Positions 39,196-47,138 of a stretch of 64,000 nt of DNA are shown one piece after another (within the stretch, counting starts at the first letter, position 1; each line of letters opens with the position of its first letter). A program made the translations under genes and the position numbers. The notes under the pieces were generated by a model that saw only the letters and a program-made list of their open reading frames with translations, made no database searches and was not told the origin of the DNA. The stretch spans positions 4,588,001 through 4,652,000 of the forward strand of contig NC_015953.1 of the NCBI RefSeq assembly GCF_000177195.2, in the 5' to 3' direction. The stretch comes from Streptomyces sp. SirexAA-E. Its GTDB lineage: Bacteria; Actinomycetota; Actinomycetes; Streptomycetales; Streptomycetaceae.

Positions 39196-40950
39196 TCAGT
39201 CCTTGATCTCGCAGATCACGGCGCCGGAGGAGACCGACGTACCCACGGTCGCCGCGAGTCCCTTGACGGTGCCGGAGCGGTGGGCGTTGAGGGGTTGTTC
39301 CATCTTCATGGCCTCCAGGACGACGACGAGGTCGCCTTCCTTGACCTCCTGGCCCTCCTCGACCGCGATCTTGACGATCGTGCCCTGCATGGGCGAGGCG
39401 AGGGTGTCGCCGGAAGCGGCCGATCCGGCCTTCTTCGCGGCGCGGCGCTTGGGTTTGGCGCCGGCGGCGAGGCCGGTGCGGGCCAGGCTCATGCCGAGCG
39501 AGGAGGGCAGGGAGACCTCCAGGCGCTTGCCGCCGACCTCGACGACGACGGTCTCACGGCCGGAGTCCTCGTCCGCCTCCGCTTCCGCGGGGACGGTGAA
39601 GGGCTTGATGTCGTTGACGAACTCGGTCTCGATCCACCGGGTGTGGATACGGAAGGGGTCCGAGGTGAACGCCGGATCGACGACGACGGCACGGTGGAAG
39701 GGGATGGCGGTGGCCATGCCCTCGACCGTGAACTCGCCCAGCGCCCGCGCCGCCCGCTGAAGGGCCTGCTCACGCGTCGCCCCGGTCACCACCAGCTTGG
39801 CCAGCAGCGAGTCCCACGCCGGACCGATGACACTGCCCGACTCCACACCCGCGTCCAGCCGGACACCGGGACCGGACGGCGGGGCGAACAGGGTGACGGT
39901 GCCCGGCGCGGGCAGGAAGCCACGGCCCGGGTCCTCACCGTTGATACGGAACTCGAAGGAGTGCCCGCGCACGGCCGGGTCCCCGTAACCCAGCTCCTCA
40001 CCGTCCGCGATCCGGAACATCTCCCGCACCAGGTCCAGGCCCGTGACCTCCTCGGTGACCGGGTGCTCCACCTGCAGACGGGTGTTGACCTCCAGGAACG
40101 AGATCGTGCCGTCCAGACCGACGAGGAACTCCACCGTGCCGGCGCCGACGTAGCCGGCCTCCTTCAGGATCGCCTTCGACGCCCGGTACAGCTCCGCGTT
40201 CTGCTCCTGGGTCAAAAACGGTGCGGGCGCCTCCTCCACCAGCTTCTGGTGGCGGCGCTGCAGCGAGCAGTCACGGGTGGAGACCACGACCACGTTGCCG
40301 TGGGTGTCGGCCAGGCACTGCGTCTCCACGTGCCGGGGCTTGTCGAGGTAGCGCTCCACGAAGCACTCGCCGCGCCCGAAGGCCGCCACCGCCTCACGGA
40401 CCGCCGAGTCGTACAGCTCGGGAATCTCCTCCAGGGTGCGGGCCACCTTCAGCCCGCGCCCGCCACCACCGAACGCCGCCTTGATCGCGATCGGGAGGCC
40501 GTTCCGCTCGGCGAACTCCACGACCTCCGCCGAGCCGGACACCGGGTCCGGGGTGCCGGCCACCAGCGGTGCGCCCGCGCGCTGGGCGATGTGGCGGGCC
40601 GCGACCTTGTCACCGAGGTCGCGGATGGCCTGCGGCGGCGGACCGATCCACGTCAGACCCGCGTCCAGCACCGCCTGGGCGAACTCGGCGTTCTCCGAGA
40701 GGAAGCCGTAACCCGGGTGGATCGCGTCCGCCCCGGAGTCCTTGGCGGCCTGGAGCACCTTGGCCATGTCCAGATAGCTGGCGGCCGGGGTGTCACCGCC
40801 CAGAGCGAACGCCTCGTCGGCCGCGCGGACGTGCAGAGCATCCCGGTCCGGATCGGCGTAGACGGCTACGCTCGCGATTCCGGCATCCCGGCAAGCCCGA
40901 GCGACGCGGACAGCGATTTCGCCACGGTTGGCGATGAGCACCTTGCGCAC
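39196..40950 (-). CDS. accA2: Acyl-CoA carboxylase alpha subunit (biotin carboxylase plus BCCP)
   Basis: 584 residues. The N-terminal biotin carboxylase domain has RKVLIANRGEIAVRVARACR, the ATP-grasp Gly-rich loop KAAFGGGGRGL, EVNTRLQVEHPVTEEVTG and the catalytic region RINGEDP. An Ala/Lys-rich linker leads to the C-terminal biotin carboxyl carrier domain with the biotinyl-Lys motif EAMKMEQPL. It carboxylates biotin for acetyl-/propionyl-CoA carboxylation with the beta subunit PccB and epsilon PccE encoded nearby. GTG 40950 follows GGAGG. It supplies methylmalonyl-CoA/malonyl-CoA for lipids and polyketides. BirA, encoded at 44675, should biotinylate it. Confidence 0.93.
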   Translation of the reverse strand: MRKVLIANRGEIAVRVARACRDAGIASVAVYADPDRDALHVRAADEAFALGGDTPAASYLDMAKVLQAAKDSGADAIHPGYGFLSENAEFAQAVLDAGLTWIGPPPQAIRDLGDKVAARHIAQRAGAPLVAGTPDPVSGSAEVVEFAERNGLPIAIKAAFGGGGRGLKVARTLEEIPELYDSAVREAVAAFGRGECFVERYLDKPRHVETQCLADTHGNVVVVSTRDCSLQRRHQKLVEEAPAPFLTQEQNAELYRASKAILKEAGYVGAGTVEFLVGLDGTISFLEVNTRLQVEHPVTEEVTGLDLVREMFRIADGEELGYGDPAVRGHSFEFRINGEDPGRGFLPAPGTVTLFAPPSGPGVRLDAGVESGSVIGPAWDSLLAKLVVTGATREQALQRAARALGEFTVEGMATAIPFHRAVVVDPAFTSDPFRIHTRWIETEFVNDIKPFTVPAEAEADEDSGRETVVVEVGGKRLEVSLPSSLGMSLARTGLAAGAKPKRRAAKKAGSAASGDTLASPMQGTIVKIAVEEGQEVKEGDLVVVLEAMKMEQPLNAHRSGTVKGLAATVGTSVSSGAVICEIKD

Positions 40951-41362
40951 GATGACTCCCTCCTTGAGAACAAGCTGAGTTTAGGGACTACCGACACGGC
41001 CGTACGACCCGTCCCCAATGGTGAACTTGCCCACACGGAGTGTGATTCGAGGCTTGCTCGAGTCGTGAAATCCCTTGTCGCACCACGGTACGCCGGGACC
41101 CTTGACCGCACAGTAGCCACGAGGTGTGGTCCAAGTCTCTGTTCGTACGGTCAACCCCGCGCGGCGTTTCTTTGTGGACTCCCTACGAACGGCCGAGGGA
41201 AACTTTGCCGCCCGCACGAGGCGGTGCGGAGCAGGCGCGCAGGAAGCGCGTGTCAGGAGTGGCGCAGCACGCGGGGCGCATGACCGGCGCACGACCCCTT
41301 GTCCGATGTGTTACCTGTGAGTAGGGTCCGCGCTGTACCGCACGTACTGTAGGTAACAGGGG
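40951..41362. other. 412-bp intergenic region upstream of accA2
   Basis: Divergent promoter region of accA2 and the small membrane protein gene. Apart from the inverted repeat at 41309-41358 and its -10-like TACTGT, I see no gene. Frames on both strands lack resemblance to known proteins. It is less GC-rich near accA2 (AACAAGCTGAGTTTAGGG), as expected for a promoter. Confidence 0.55.
41309..41358. promoter_or_regulatory. Inverted repeat TGTTACCT...AGGTAACA at a promoter
   Basis: 8-bp perfect arms (41309-41316 and 41351-41358) 34 bp apart. A -10-like TACTGT (41345-41350) abuts the right arm and the gene starts 5 nt after it. It could be two half-sites of a looping or tandem-dimer regulator. 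Confidence 0.5.
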
Positions 41363-41830
41363 GTGGGCGCCGTGGTGCGCAGGACCGTGGCCGTGGTGAC
41401 CGCGATCGTGCTGTTCGGGGAGGCCGTCGGGATCGTGCTGGTCAACGCGGTCCTCGCGAGCGTCGTCGACAACCAGCAGATGTCCCTGGCCGGTATGGAC
41501 CCGGGTGCGATGTCCACCGGTACATGGGTGCTCGGTGTCCTCTCCGGCGTCCTGCTGGTGCTGTGCGGGCTGATACCGCTCGTCGCGGCCGTCCGGGACC
41601 GGGCGCCGGGCCGCTTCGCCCGGATCGCGCTCATCGGCTGCGCGGTCGTGCACGGGGTGCTCGGCGCGCTCGCGGTCGGCCTGGTCGGCTGGGCGGCCTT
41701 CGGGGTGATGACGGCGGTCCTGGCACTGCTCGTCTGGACCCTGGTGTCCTACGGACCGCGGGTGCCGGGCTCGGAGCCGGGCGGCACGGGCGAGGGCGGC
41801 GCCGCGGCCGGGGCCCCGGCCGCCGTGTGA
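41363..41830 (+). CDS. Four-helix membrane protein of unknown function
   Basis: 155 residues with four hydrophobic segments (VAVVTAIVLFGEAVGIVLV, WVLGVLSGVLLVLCGLIPLV, IALIGCAVVHGVLGALAVGLV, AAFGVMTAVLALLVWTLV) and a disordered Gly/Ala/Pro tail. I do not recognise a family with known function. In S. coelicolor a similar gene lies between accA2 and maf as I recall. GTG 41363 is close to the predicted transcription start, so it may be leaderless. Confidence 0.78.
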   Translation: MGAVVRRTVAVVTAIVLFGEAVGIVLVNAVLASVVDNQQMSLAGMDPGAMSTGTWVLGVLSGVLLVLCGLIPLVAAVRDRAPGRFARIALIGCAVVHGVLGALAVGLVGWAAFGVMTAVLALLVWTLVSYGPRVPGSEPGGTGEGGAAAGAPAAV

Positions 41831-41836
41831 CCCCTC

Positions 41837-42439
41837 TCAGGCCCACAACTCGGTGACGGAGATGCCGAGTTCGCCGAGGAGGCGGCGCAGCAGCGGCATC
41901 GAGAGGCCGATGACGTTGCCGTGGTCGCCCTCGATGGACTCGATGAACGGCGCCGAGCGGCCGTCCAGGGTGAACGCCCCCGCGACGTACAGCGGTTCGC
42001 CCGAGGCGACGTAGGCCGCGACCTCCGCGTCGGTCGGCTCGCCGAAGTGGACCGTGGTCGAGGCGGTGGCCGACGCCGTGCGGCCGGTCGCCGTGTCGAT
42101 CACGCTGTGCCCGGTCCGCAGGACACCGGTCCTCCCGCGCATGGACGTCCAGCGGGCCGTGGCCTCCTCGGCGTCGGCGGGCTTGCCGAGCGCCCGGCCG
42201 TCCAGTTCGAGCACCGAGTCGCAGCCGATGACCAGCGCGCCCCGGGCCTCGGGCCGGTCCGCCACCGCGGCGGCCTTGGCCCGCGCCAGGACGAGCGCCA
42301 GCTCGCCCGGGGTCGGAGCGGTGAGCGCGTCCTCGTCCACACCGCTGACGACGACCTCGGGGGCGAAGCCCGCCTGACGCAGCAGGCCGAGACGGGCGGG
42401 AGAGGCGGAGGCGAGCACGAGGCGGCGCTGATCAGTCAT
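41837..42439 (-). CDS. maf: Maf-family nucleoside triphosphate pyrophosphatase
   Basis: 200 residues. The N-terminal signature VLASASPARLGLLRQAGF and the conserved Asp/Lys motif IGCDSVLELDGRALGKPADAEEA are present, as are RTGHSVID and the C-terminal ESIEGDHGNVIGLSMPLL. Maf proteins hydrolyse non-canonical or modified NTPs, cleaning the nucleotide pool. It converges with the membrane protein gene with 6 bp between stops. ATG 42439 preferred; ATG 42448 is possible. Confidence 0.9.
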   Translation of the reverse strand: MTDQRRLVLASASPARLGLLRQAGFAPEVVVSGVDEDALTAPTPGELALVLARAKAAAVADRPEARGALVIGCDSVLELDGRALGKPADAEEATARWTSMRGRTGVLRTGHSVIDTATGRTASATASTTVHFGEPTDAEVAAYVASGEPLYVAGAFTLDGRSAPFIESIEGDHGNVIGLSMPLLRRLLGELGISVTELWA

Positions 42440-42482
42440 ACCGGCCATCGTAGGCGGGCCGGGGACGGCCCCACGGCGTGCT

Positions 42483-42611
42483 TCAGCGGATGCCCAGCAC
42501 GAACATCGCCACGACCATGGCCAGCGCGAGCAGCAGCCCCGCGCGACGCATCATGTCCTGGGCGTCGCGCAGTTCCTTGGGCGGCTTGTTCTCGGGATCG
42601 GACCACAGCAT
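42483..42611 (-). CDS. 42-residue single-helix membrane protein
   Basis: A short frame that reads as a real small protein: a charged N-terminal half (SDPENKPPKELRDAQDMMRR) followed by one transmembrane helix (AGLLLALAMVVAMFVLG) and a terminal IR. It lies 43 nt upstream of maf and downstream of pccE in the same direction, so it is probably the middle gene of a pccB-pccE-x-maf cluster. The N-terminal KELRDAQDM stretch could contact the carboxylase. No Shine-Dalgarno sequence of note. Function unknown. Confidence 0.7.
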   Translation of the reverse strand: MLWSDPENKPPKELRDAQDMMRRAGLLLALAMVVAMFVLGIR

Positions 42612-42635
42612 GTGTCCGATGGTGCTCCGGGCACG

Positions 42636-42673
42636 CCCGCGGCGCCTGAGTACGCGTACTCAAGCGCCGCGGG
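42636..42673. terminator. 38-bp near-perfect palindrome after pccE
   Basis: Arms CCCGCGGCGC/GCGCCGCGGG flank the perfect loop-less 16-bp palindrome TGAGTACGCGTACTCA, with one C/A mismatch. It lies 14 bp after the pccE stop. As RNA it can form a long hairpin on either strand; as DNA it could be a protein site or extrude a cruciform. Confidence 0.7.
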
Positions 42674-42687
42674 GGCCTTCTTCCGGA

Positions 42688-42894
42688 TCAGGCCGGCCAG
42701 TACGTACGGGCCCAGGACCGCGGTCCCGGGCGCCGTGTCCCCTGGCGTGCGATGCGGCCCGGGTCCGACCACTGCTCGGGCGGCATCGGCGGCCCGGACG
42801 GTGCGGCGGCGGCCGCCGCCGCGCGCGCCCTGACCACCGCGAGGGCGGCGGCCAGCTCCTCCGGGGTCGGATTGCCCCGTACGACCTTGATCAT
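42688..42894 (-). CDS. pccE: Acyl-CoA carboxylase epsilon subunit
   Basis: 68 residues with the family pattern: VVRGNPTPEELAAALAVVRAR, a helix that binds the beta subunit, a Pro-rich linker (SGPPMPPEQWSDPGRIAR), and the typical ending RRPGPRSWARTYWP. Epsilon subunits of Streptomyces carboxylases stabilise and stimulate the alpha-beta complex. It follows pccB by 24 nt in the same operon. Confidence 0.88.
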   Translation of the reverse strand: MIKVVRGNPTPEELAAALAVVRARAAAAAAAPSGPPMPPEQWSDPGRIARQGTRRPGPRSWARTYWPA

Positions 42895-42918
42895 GGTGGC
42901 TCCCGGTGGTGGTGGCGG

Positions 42919-44499
42919 TCAGAGGGGGATGTTGCCGTGCTTCTTCGGGGGCAGCGCCTCGCGCTTGGTCCGCAGCTGGCGCAGCCCCTTCACCAGGTGG
43001 GCCCGGGTGTCGGACGGCATGATCACCGCGTCGACGTAGCCGCGCTCGGCCGCGACGTACGGGTTGAGCAGCGTGTCCTCGTAGTCCGCGATCAGCTCCG
43101 TGCGCGTGGCGTCCGGGTCCTCGGCGGCGGCGATCGTCCGGCGGTGCAGGATGTTGACCGCGCCCTGCGCGCCCATCACCGCGATCTGCGCGGTCGGCCA
43201 GGCCAGGTTGAGGTCGGCGCCCAGGTGCTTGGAGCCCATGACGTCGTAGGCCCCGCCGAACGCCTTGCGGGTGATCACGGTGATCAGCGGGACGGTGGCC
43301 TCCGCGTAGGCGTAGATCAGCTTGGCGCCGCGGCGGATGATCCCGCCGTACTCCTGGTCGACCCCGGGCAGGAAGCCGGGCACGTCCACGAAGGTCAGCA
43401 CCGGCACGTTGAACGCGTCGCAGGTGCGCACGAAGCGGGCGGCCTTCTCGCTCGCGTCGATGTCCAGGCATCCGGCGAACCGCATCGGCTGGTTGGCGAC
43501 GACGCCCACCGGATAGCCCTCGACGCGTCCGAACCCGGTGATGATGTTCGGCGCGAACAGCGCCTGGGTCTCCAGGAACTCCCCGTCGTCCAGCACGTGC
43601 TCGATGGCGGTGTGCATGTCGTACGGCTGGTTCGCCGAGTCCGGGATGAGCGTGTCCAGCTCCCGGTCCTCGTCGGTGACCGTCAGGTCCGCCTCCTCCG
43701 GGAAGGCCGGGGCCTCGGAGAGGTTGTTCGACGGGAGGTAGGACAGCAGGGACTTGACGTACTCGACGGCGTCCTTCTCGTCGCCCGCCATGTGGTGCGC
43801 CACCCCGGAGGTGGTGTTGTGCGTACGGGCGCCGCCCAGCTGCTCGAAGCCGACGTCCTCACCGGTGACCGTCTTGATGACGTCGGGACCGGTGATGAAC
43901 ATGTGCGAGGTCTGGTCGACCATGACCGTGAAGTCGGTGATCGCGGGGGAGTAGACCGCGCCGCCCGCGCACGGCCCGACGATCAGTGAGATCTGCGGGA
44001 CGACACCCGAGGCGTGCACGTTGCGGCGGAAGATCTCGGCGAACAGGCCGAGGGCGGCCACGCCCTCCTGGATGCGGGCGCCGCCGCCGTCGTTGATGCC
44101 GACGACCGGGCAGCCGGTCTTCATCGCGAAGTCCATGACCTTCACGATCTTCTCGCCGTAGACCTCACCGAGCGAGCCGCCGAAGATGGTGAAGTCCTGC
44201 GAGTAGACGCAGACGGGGCGGCCGTCGACCGTGCCGTAGCCGGTGACGACGCCGTCCCCGTACGGGCGGTTCTTCTCGATGCCGAAATTGGTCGACCGGT
44301 GGCGGGCGAACTCGTCGAGCTCCACGAAGGAACCCTCGTCGAGCAGCAGATCGACGCGTTCACGTGCGGTCAACTTGCCCTTGGCGTGCTGCTTTTCGAC
44401 CGCACGTGCGGAACCTGCGTGCGTGGCCTCGTCGATACGCCGCCGAAGGTCGGCGATCTTGCCCGCGGTCGTGTGGATGTCGCTCTGCGGCTCGGACAT
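42919..44499 (-). CDS. pccB: Propionyl-CoA carboxylase beta subunit (carboxyltransferase)
   Basis: 526 residues with two crotonase-type carboxyltransferase domains. The first has the oxyanion glycine loop CAGGAVYSPAITDF; the second has MRFAGCLDIDASEKAARFVRTCDAFNVP and GGAYDVMGSKHLGADLNLAWP. The Asp in GGAYDVM corresponds to the residue that in S. coelicolor PccB (Asp422) favours propionyl- over acetyl-CoA (the acetyl-type enzyme has Ile). It transfers CO2 from biotin on AccA2 to propionyl-CoA giving methylmalonyl-CoA. The ATG lies 175 bp from divergent birA across two palindromes. Confidence 0.95.
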   Translation of the reverse strand: MSEPQSDIHTTAGKIADLRRRIDEATHAGSARAVEKQHAKGKLTARERVDLLLDEGSFVELDEFARHRSTNFGIEKNRPYGDGVVTGYGTVDGRPVCVYSQDFTIFGGSLGEVYGEKIVKVMDFAMKTGCPVVGINDGGGARIQEGVAALGLFAEIFRRNVHASGVVPQISLIVGPCAGGAVYSPAITDFTVMVDQTSHMFITGPDVIKTVTGEDVGFEQLGGARTHNTTSGVAHHMAGDEKDAVEYVKSLLSYLPSNNLSEAPAFPEEADLTVTDEDRELDTLIPDSANQPYDMHTAIEHVLDDGEFLETQALFAPNIITGFGRVEGYPVGVVANQPMRFAGCLDIDASEKAARFVRTCDAFNVPVLTFVDVPGFLPGVDQEYGGIIRRGAKLIYAYAEATVPLITVITRKAFGGAYDVMGSKHLGADLNLAWPTAQIAVMGAQGAVNILHRRTIAAAEDPDATRTELIADYEDTLLNPYVAAERGYVDAVIMPSDTRAHLVKGLRQLRTKREALPPKKHGNIPL

Positions 44500-44616
44500 C
44501 GGGTGGCGGCTCCCTGCCTGGTCACGGGGACGGCTGGTACATCCAGTGAAGGTGCTGGACCGATATGTGCTCGACGGCTACCGGCTCGTCGGCTCCTGTT
44601 GGCTACTGATCCGTAG

Positions 44617-44634
44617 CGTATCGGCGGGGATACG
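44617..44634. promoter_or_regulatory. Inverted repeat CGTATC-N6-GATACG
   Basis: Perfect 6-bp arms with a 6-bp centre in the pccB-birA intergenic region, 118 bp upstream of pccB. Candidate operator of unknown protein. Confidence 0.45.
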
Positions 44635-44654
44635 GTTCGGCAGTGCGTCGTTGG

Positions 44655-44669
44655 CCACACCTAGTGTGG
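44655..44669. promoter_or_regulatory. Palindrome overlapping the birA -10
   Basis: CCACAC-CTA-GTGTGG, a perfect 15-bp palindrome. It contains the -10-like TAGTGT (44662-44667) located 7 nt before the birA ATG, so binding here would block birA transcription. Confidence 0.6.
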
Positions 44670-44674
44670 GTTGC

Positions 44675-45544
44675 ATGACTCCTCCGGACGCCCCGCGCAA
44701 CCGCTGGTCGGACCTCGACCGGCCGCCCCTGAACACCGCAGCGCTGCGACGCGGACTGCTGAGACCCGGCGGCCTGTGGAGCTCGCTCGACATCGTCGAG
44801 GCGACCGGCTCCACCAACTCCGATCTCGCCGCCCGGGCCGCCGGCGCACTGGCCGAGGGCGCGGTGCTGGTCGCCGAGGAGCAGACCGCGGGCCGCGGGC
44901 GCCTCGACCGCGTCTGGACGGCACCGCCCCGCTCGGGCCTCTTCTTCTCGGTCTACCTCACCCCCGGCGGCGGCGTACCCGCCGAGCGGTGGGGATGGCT
45001 GCCCCTGCTGGCCGGGGTCGCCACGGCCACCGGGCTCGCGCAGTCGGCGGGCGTCGACATGGCACTGAAATGGCCCAACGACCTCCTGGTCACCGTGCAC
45101 GGCTCGGAACGCAAGACCGGCGGCATCCTCGCCGAGCGCGCCGCGGACGGCGTGGTCGTCGGCATCGGCCTCAACGTCTCCCTGCGCGCCGCCGAGCTGC
45201 CCGCCCCGCACGCCGGGTCGCTGGCGCTGGCCGGAGCCGCCTCGACGGACCGGGAGACGCTGCTGCGGGCCGTCCTGCGCTCCCTGGAGCAGTGGTACAC
45301 ACGCTGGCGTGACGCGGGGGGCGACGCGGCCGAGAGCGGCCTCCAGGCGGCGTACGCGGCCGGCTGCGCCACGCTGGACCGGCCGGTGCGGGCCGAGCTG
45401 CCGGGCGACCGCTCCGTCGTGGGCGAGGCCGTCGCGATCGACGGCGACGGGCGGCTGGTCCTGGCCACCGGCGACGGACTCCAGGAACCCGTCTCGGCCG
45501 GCGACATCGTGCACCTGCGCGGTGTGGAGGGCGGGCTCACCTGA
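44675..45544 (+). CDS. birA: Biotin--[acetyl-CoA carboxylase] ligase (class I BirA)
   Basis: 289 residues. The central domain has EATGSTNSDLAARAA, the biotinyl-AMP binding loop EEQTAGRGRLDRVWTAPPRSGL, and ALKWPNDLLV with the catalytic Lys, plus GGILAERAADGVVVGIGLNV. The C-terminal SH3-like domain ends VSAGDIVHLRGVEGGLT. No N-terminal HTH is present, so it cannot regulate transcription itself. It attaches biotin to AccA2-type BCCP domains, which explains its place beside the carboxylase genes. TAGTGT 7 nt before ATG 44675 and lack of a ribosome binding site indicate a leaderless mRNA. Confidence 0.92.
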   Translation: MTPPDAPRNRWSDLDRPPLNTAALRRGLLRPGGLWSSLDIVEATGSTNSDLAARAAGALAEGAVLVAEEQTAGRGRLDRVWTAPPRSGLFFSVYLTPGGGVPAERWGWLPLLAGVATATGLAQSAGVDMALKWPNDLLVTVHGSERKTGGILAERAADGVVVGIGLNVSLRAAELPAPHAGSLALAGAASTDRETLLRAVLRSLEQWYTRWRDAGGDAAESGLQAAYAAGCATLDRPVRAELPGDRSVVGEAVAIDGDGRLVLATGDGLQEPVSAGDIVHLRGVEGGLT

Positions 45545-45749
45545 TCCCGGGCCAGCGCGCGGCCCTCGCCGGGCGGTGCGGGGCGCGCGCCCGGCGCGTG
45601 CGGTGCCCCCACATACGGGTGATGTCACCCCGGACGGCGCCTGAACCGGGCGACCGCGGACGTGAGCCAGGGCACACCTGCCGTATCGTTGAGGCGATCC
45701 AGCGACAGATCGGCAGGGCAGTGGCCAGGGAACGGGCAGGAGGCGGCCG

Positions 45750-46946
45750 GTGACCGTCGACGACACGAGTTCCGGGGACGGCACCGACCCCCCGTCGGAA
45801 CCCTCGGTCCATTCCACACCGCACCACGAGGTCGACCACACGGCCGAACCGACCGACGACCCCCTCGCCATCCGGCTGGAAGCGCTCATCCTGGGCAGCG
45901 ACCGCCGCTACACGCCCTTCCAAGCGGCCCGGACCGCCGGTGTCTCCATGGACCTGGCGTCCCGGTTCTGGCGGGCCATGGGATTCGCCGACATCGGGCA
46001 GGCCAAGGCGCTCACCGAGGCCGACGTGCTGGCGCTGCGGCGGCTGGCCGGTCTGGTGGAGGCGGGGCTGCTCAGCGAGCCGATGGCGATCCAGGTGGCC
46101 CGGTCCACCGGGCAGACCACCGCCCGGCTGGCGGAGTGGCAGATCGACTCGTTCCTGGAGGGCCTGACCGAGCCCCCCGAACCCGGCATGACCCGCACCG
46201 AGGTCACCTATCCGCTGGTCGAGCTGCTGCTGCCCGAGCTCCAGGAGTTCCTGGTGTACGTCTGGCGGCGGCAGCTGGCCGCGGCCACCGGCCGGGTCGT
46301 GCAGGCCGCGGACGACGAGGAGATGGTCGACCGGCGCCTGGCCGTGGGCTTCGCCGACCTGGTGGGATTCACCCGGCTGACCCGGCGGCTGGAGGAGGAG
46401 GAGCTCGGCGAGCTGGTCGAGGCATTCGAGACGACCTCGGCGGACCTGGTCGCCGCCCACGGCGGGCGGCTCATCAAGACCCTCGGCGACGAGGTCCTCT
46501 TCGCGGCGGACGACGCCGGTACGGCCGGTGAGATAGCCCTCCGGCTGGTCGAGGCGATGGCTCAGGACACCACGATGCCCGCGCTGCGGGTCGGCATCGC
46601 GTTCGGCACGGTCACCACCCGCATGGGCGATGTCTTCGGTACGACGGTGAACCTGGCCAGCCGGCTCACCTCGATAGCGCCGAAGGACGCCGTGCTGGTC
46701 GACGGGGCGTTCGCCCAGGAACTGACACGGACGGGGGACGCGCCCGCCTCCGAGACGGAGGCCGCCGAGGAGGCCGCCGCGGCGGCCGAGCGGGCCCGGC
46801 TGGCCGAGAAGGAGGGGCGGCGGGACGAGGAGCCGCCGCCGCCGACGTACCGCTTCGGGCTGCAGCCGATGTGGCAGCGGCCGGTGCGGGGGCTGGGCGT
46901 GGTCGAGCCGTGGCTGCTGGCACGGCGGGGCAAGCCGTCCAGCTGA
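45750..46946 (+). CDS. cya: Class III adenylate cyclase
   Basis: 398 residues. A disordered acidic N-terminus is followed by a helical regulatory domain (about 35-190) of the type seen in mycobacterial Rv1264 (RRYTPFQAARTAGVSMDLASRFWRAMGF ... VYVWRRQLAAA). The catalytic domain (about 195-330) has metal-binding Asp in VGFADLVGFTRLTRRL, substrate Lys and second metal Asp in IKTLGDEVLF, and transition-state residues in GDVFGTTVNLASRL. An Ala/Glu coiled segment and a conserved C-terminus (YRFGLQPMWQRPVRGLGVVEPWLL) follow. GTG 45750 has AGGAGG upstream. cAMP from Cya supports germination and antibiotic production in S. coelicolor; the regulatory domain may sense pH, as in Rv1264. Confidence 0.93.
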   Translation: MTVDDTSSGDGTDPPSEPSVHSTPHHEVDHTAEPTDDPLAIRLEALILGSDRRYTPFQAARTAGVSMDLASRFWRAMGFADIGQAKALTEADVLALRRLAGLVEAGLLSEPMAIQVARSTGQTTARLAEWQIDSFLEGLTEPPEPGMTRTEVTYPLVELLLPELQEFLVYVWRRQLAAATGRVVQAADDEEMVDRRLAVGFADLVGFTRLTRRLEEEELGELVEAFETTSADLVAAHGGRLIKTLGDEVLFAADDAGTAGEIALRLVEAMAQDTTMPALRVGIAFGTVTTRMGDVFGTTVNLASRLTSIAPKDAVLVDGAFAQELTRTGDAPASETEAAEEAAAAAERARLAEKEGRRDEEPPPPTYRFGLQPMWQRPVRGLGVVEPWLLARRGKPSS

Positions 46947-47138
46947 CGGGGCCGGGCTCCCGCCCCGGATGCCGCCGGGTGCCCGGACGGGCCGGTTTCC
47001 GGAGCTCCGTCCCTGGCCCCGCTCGGCAAGCGCCTGAGGTGCTGGGGCGAGGTGCCGTGGCTGACGTCGCGCGCCCGCCAGGTATGACGGGACAGCCCTT
47101 AGGATCCGGTAACGCTCGTTAACCGGAGGGGATCAGTC

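Noticed and set aside
40951..41362. Riboswitch or small RNA in the accA2 leader
   Set aside because: No set of stems resembling a known riboswitch could be recognised by eye, and accA2 has a normal ribosome binding site.
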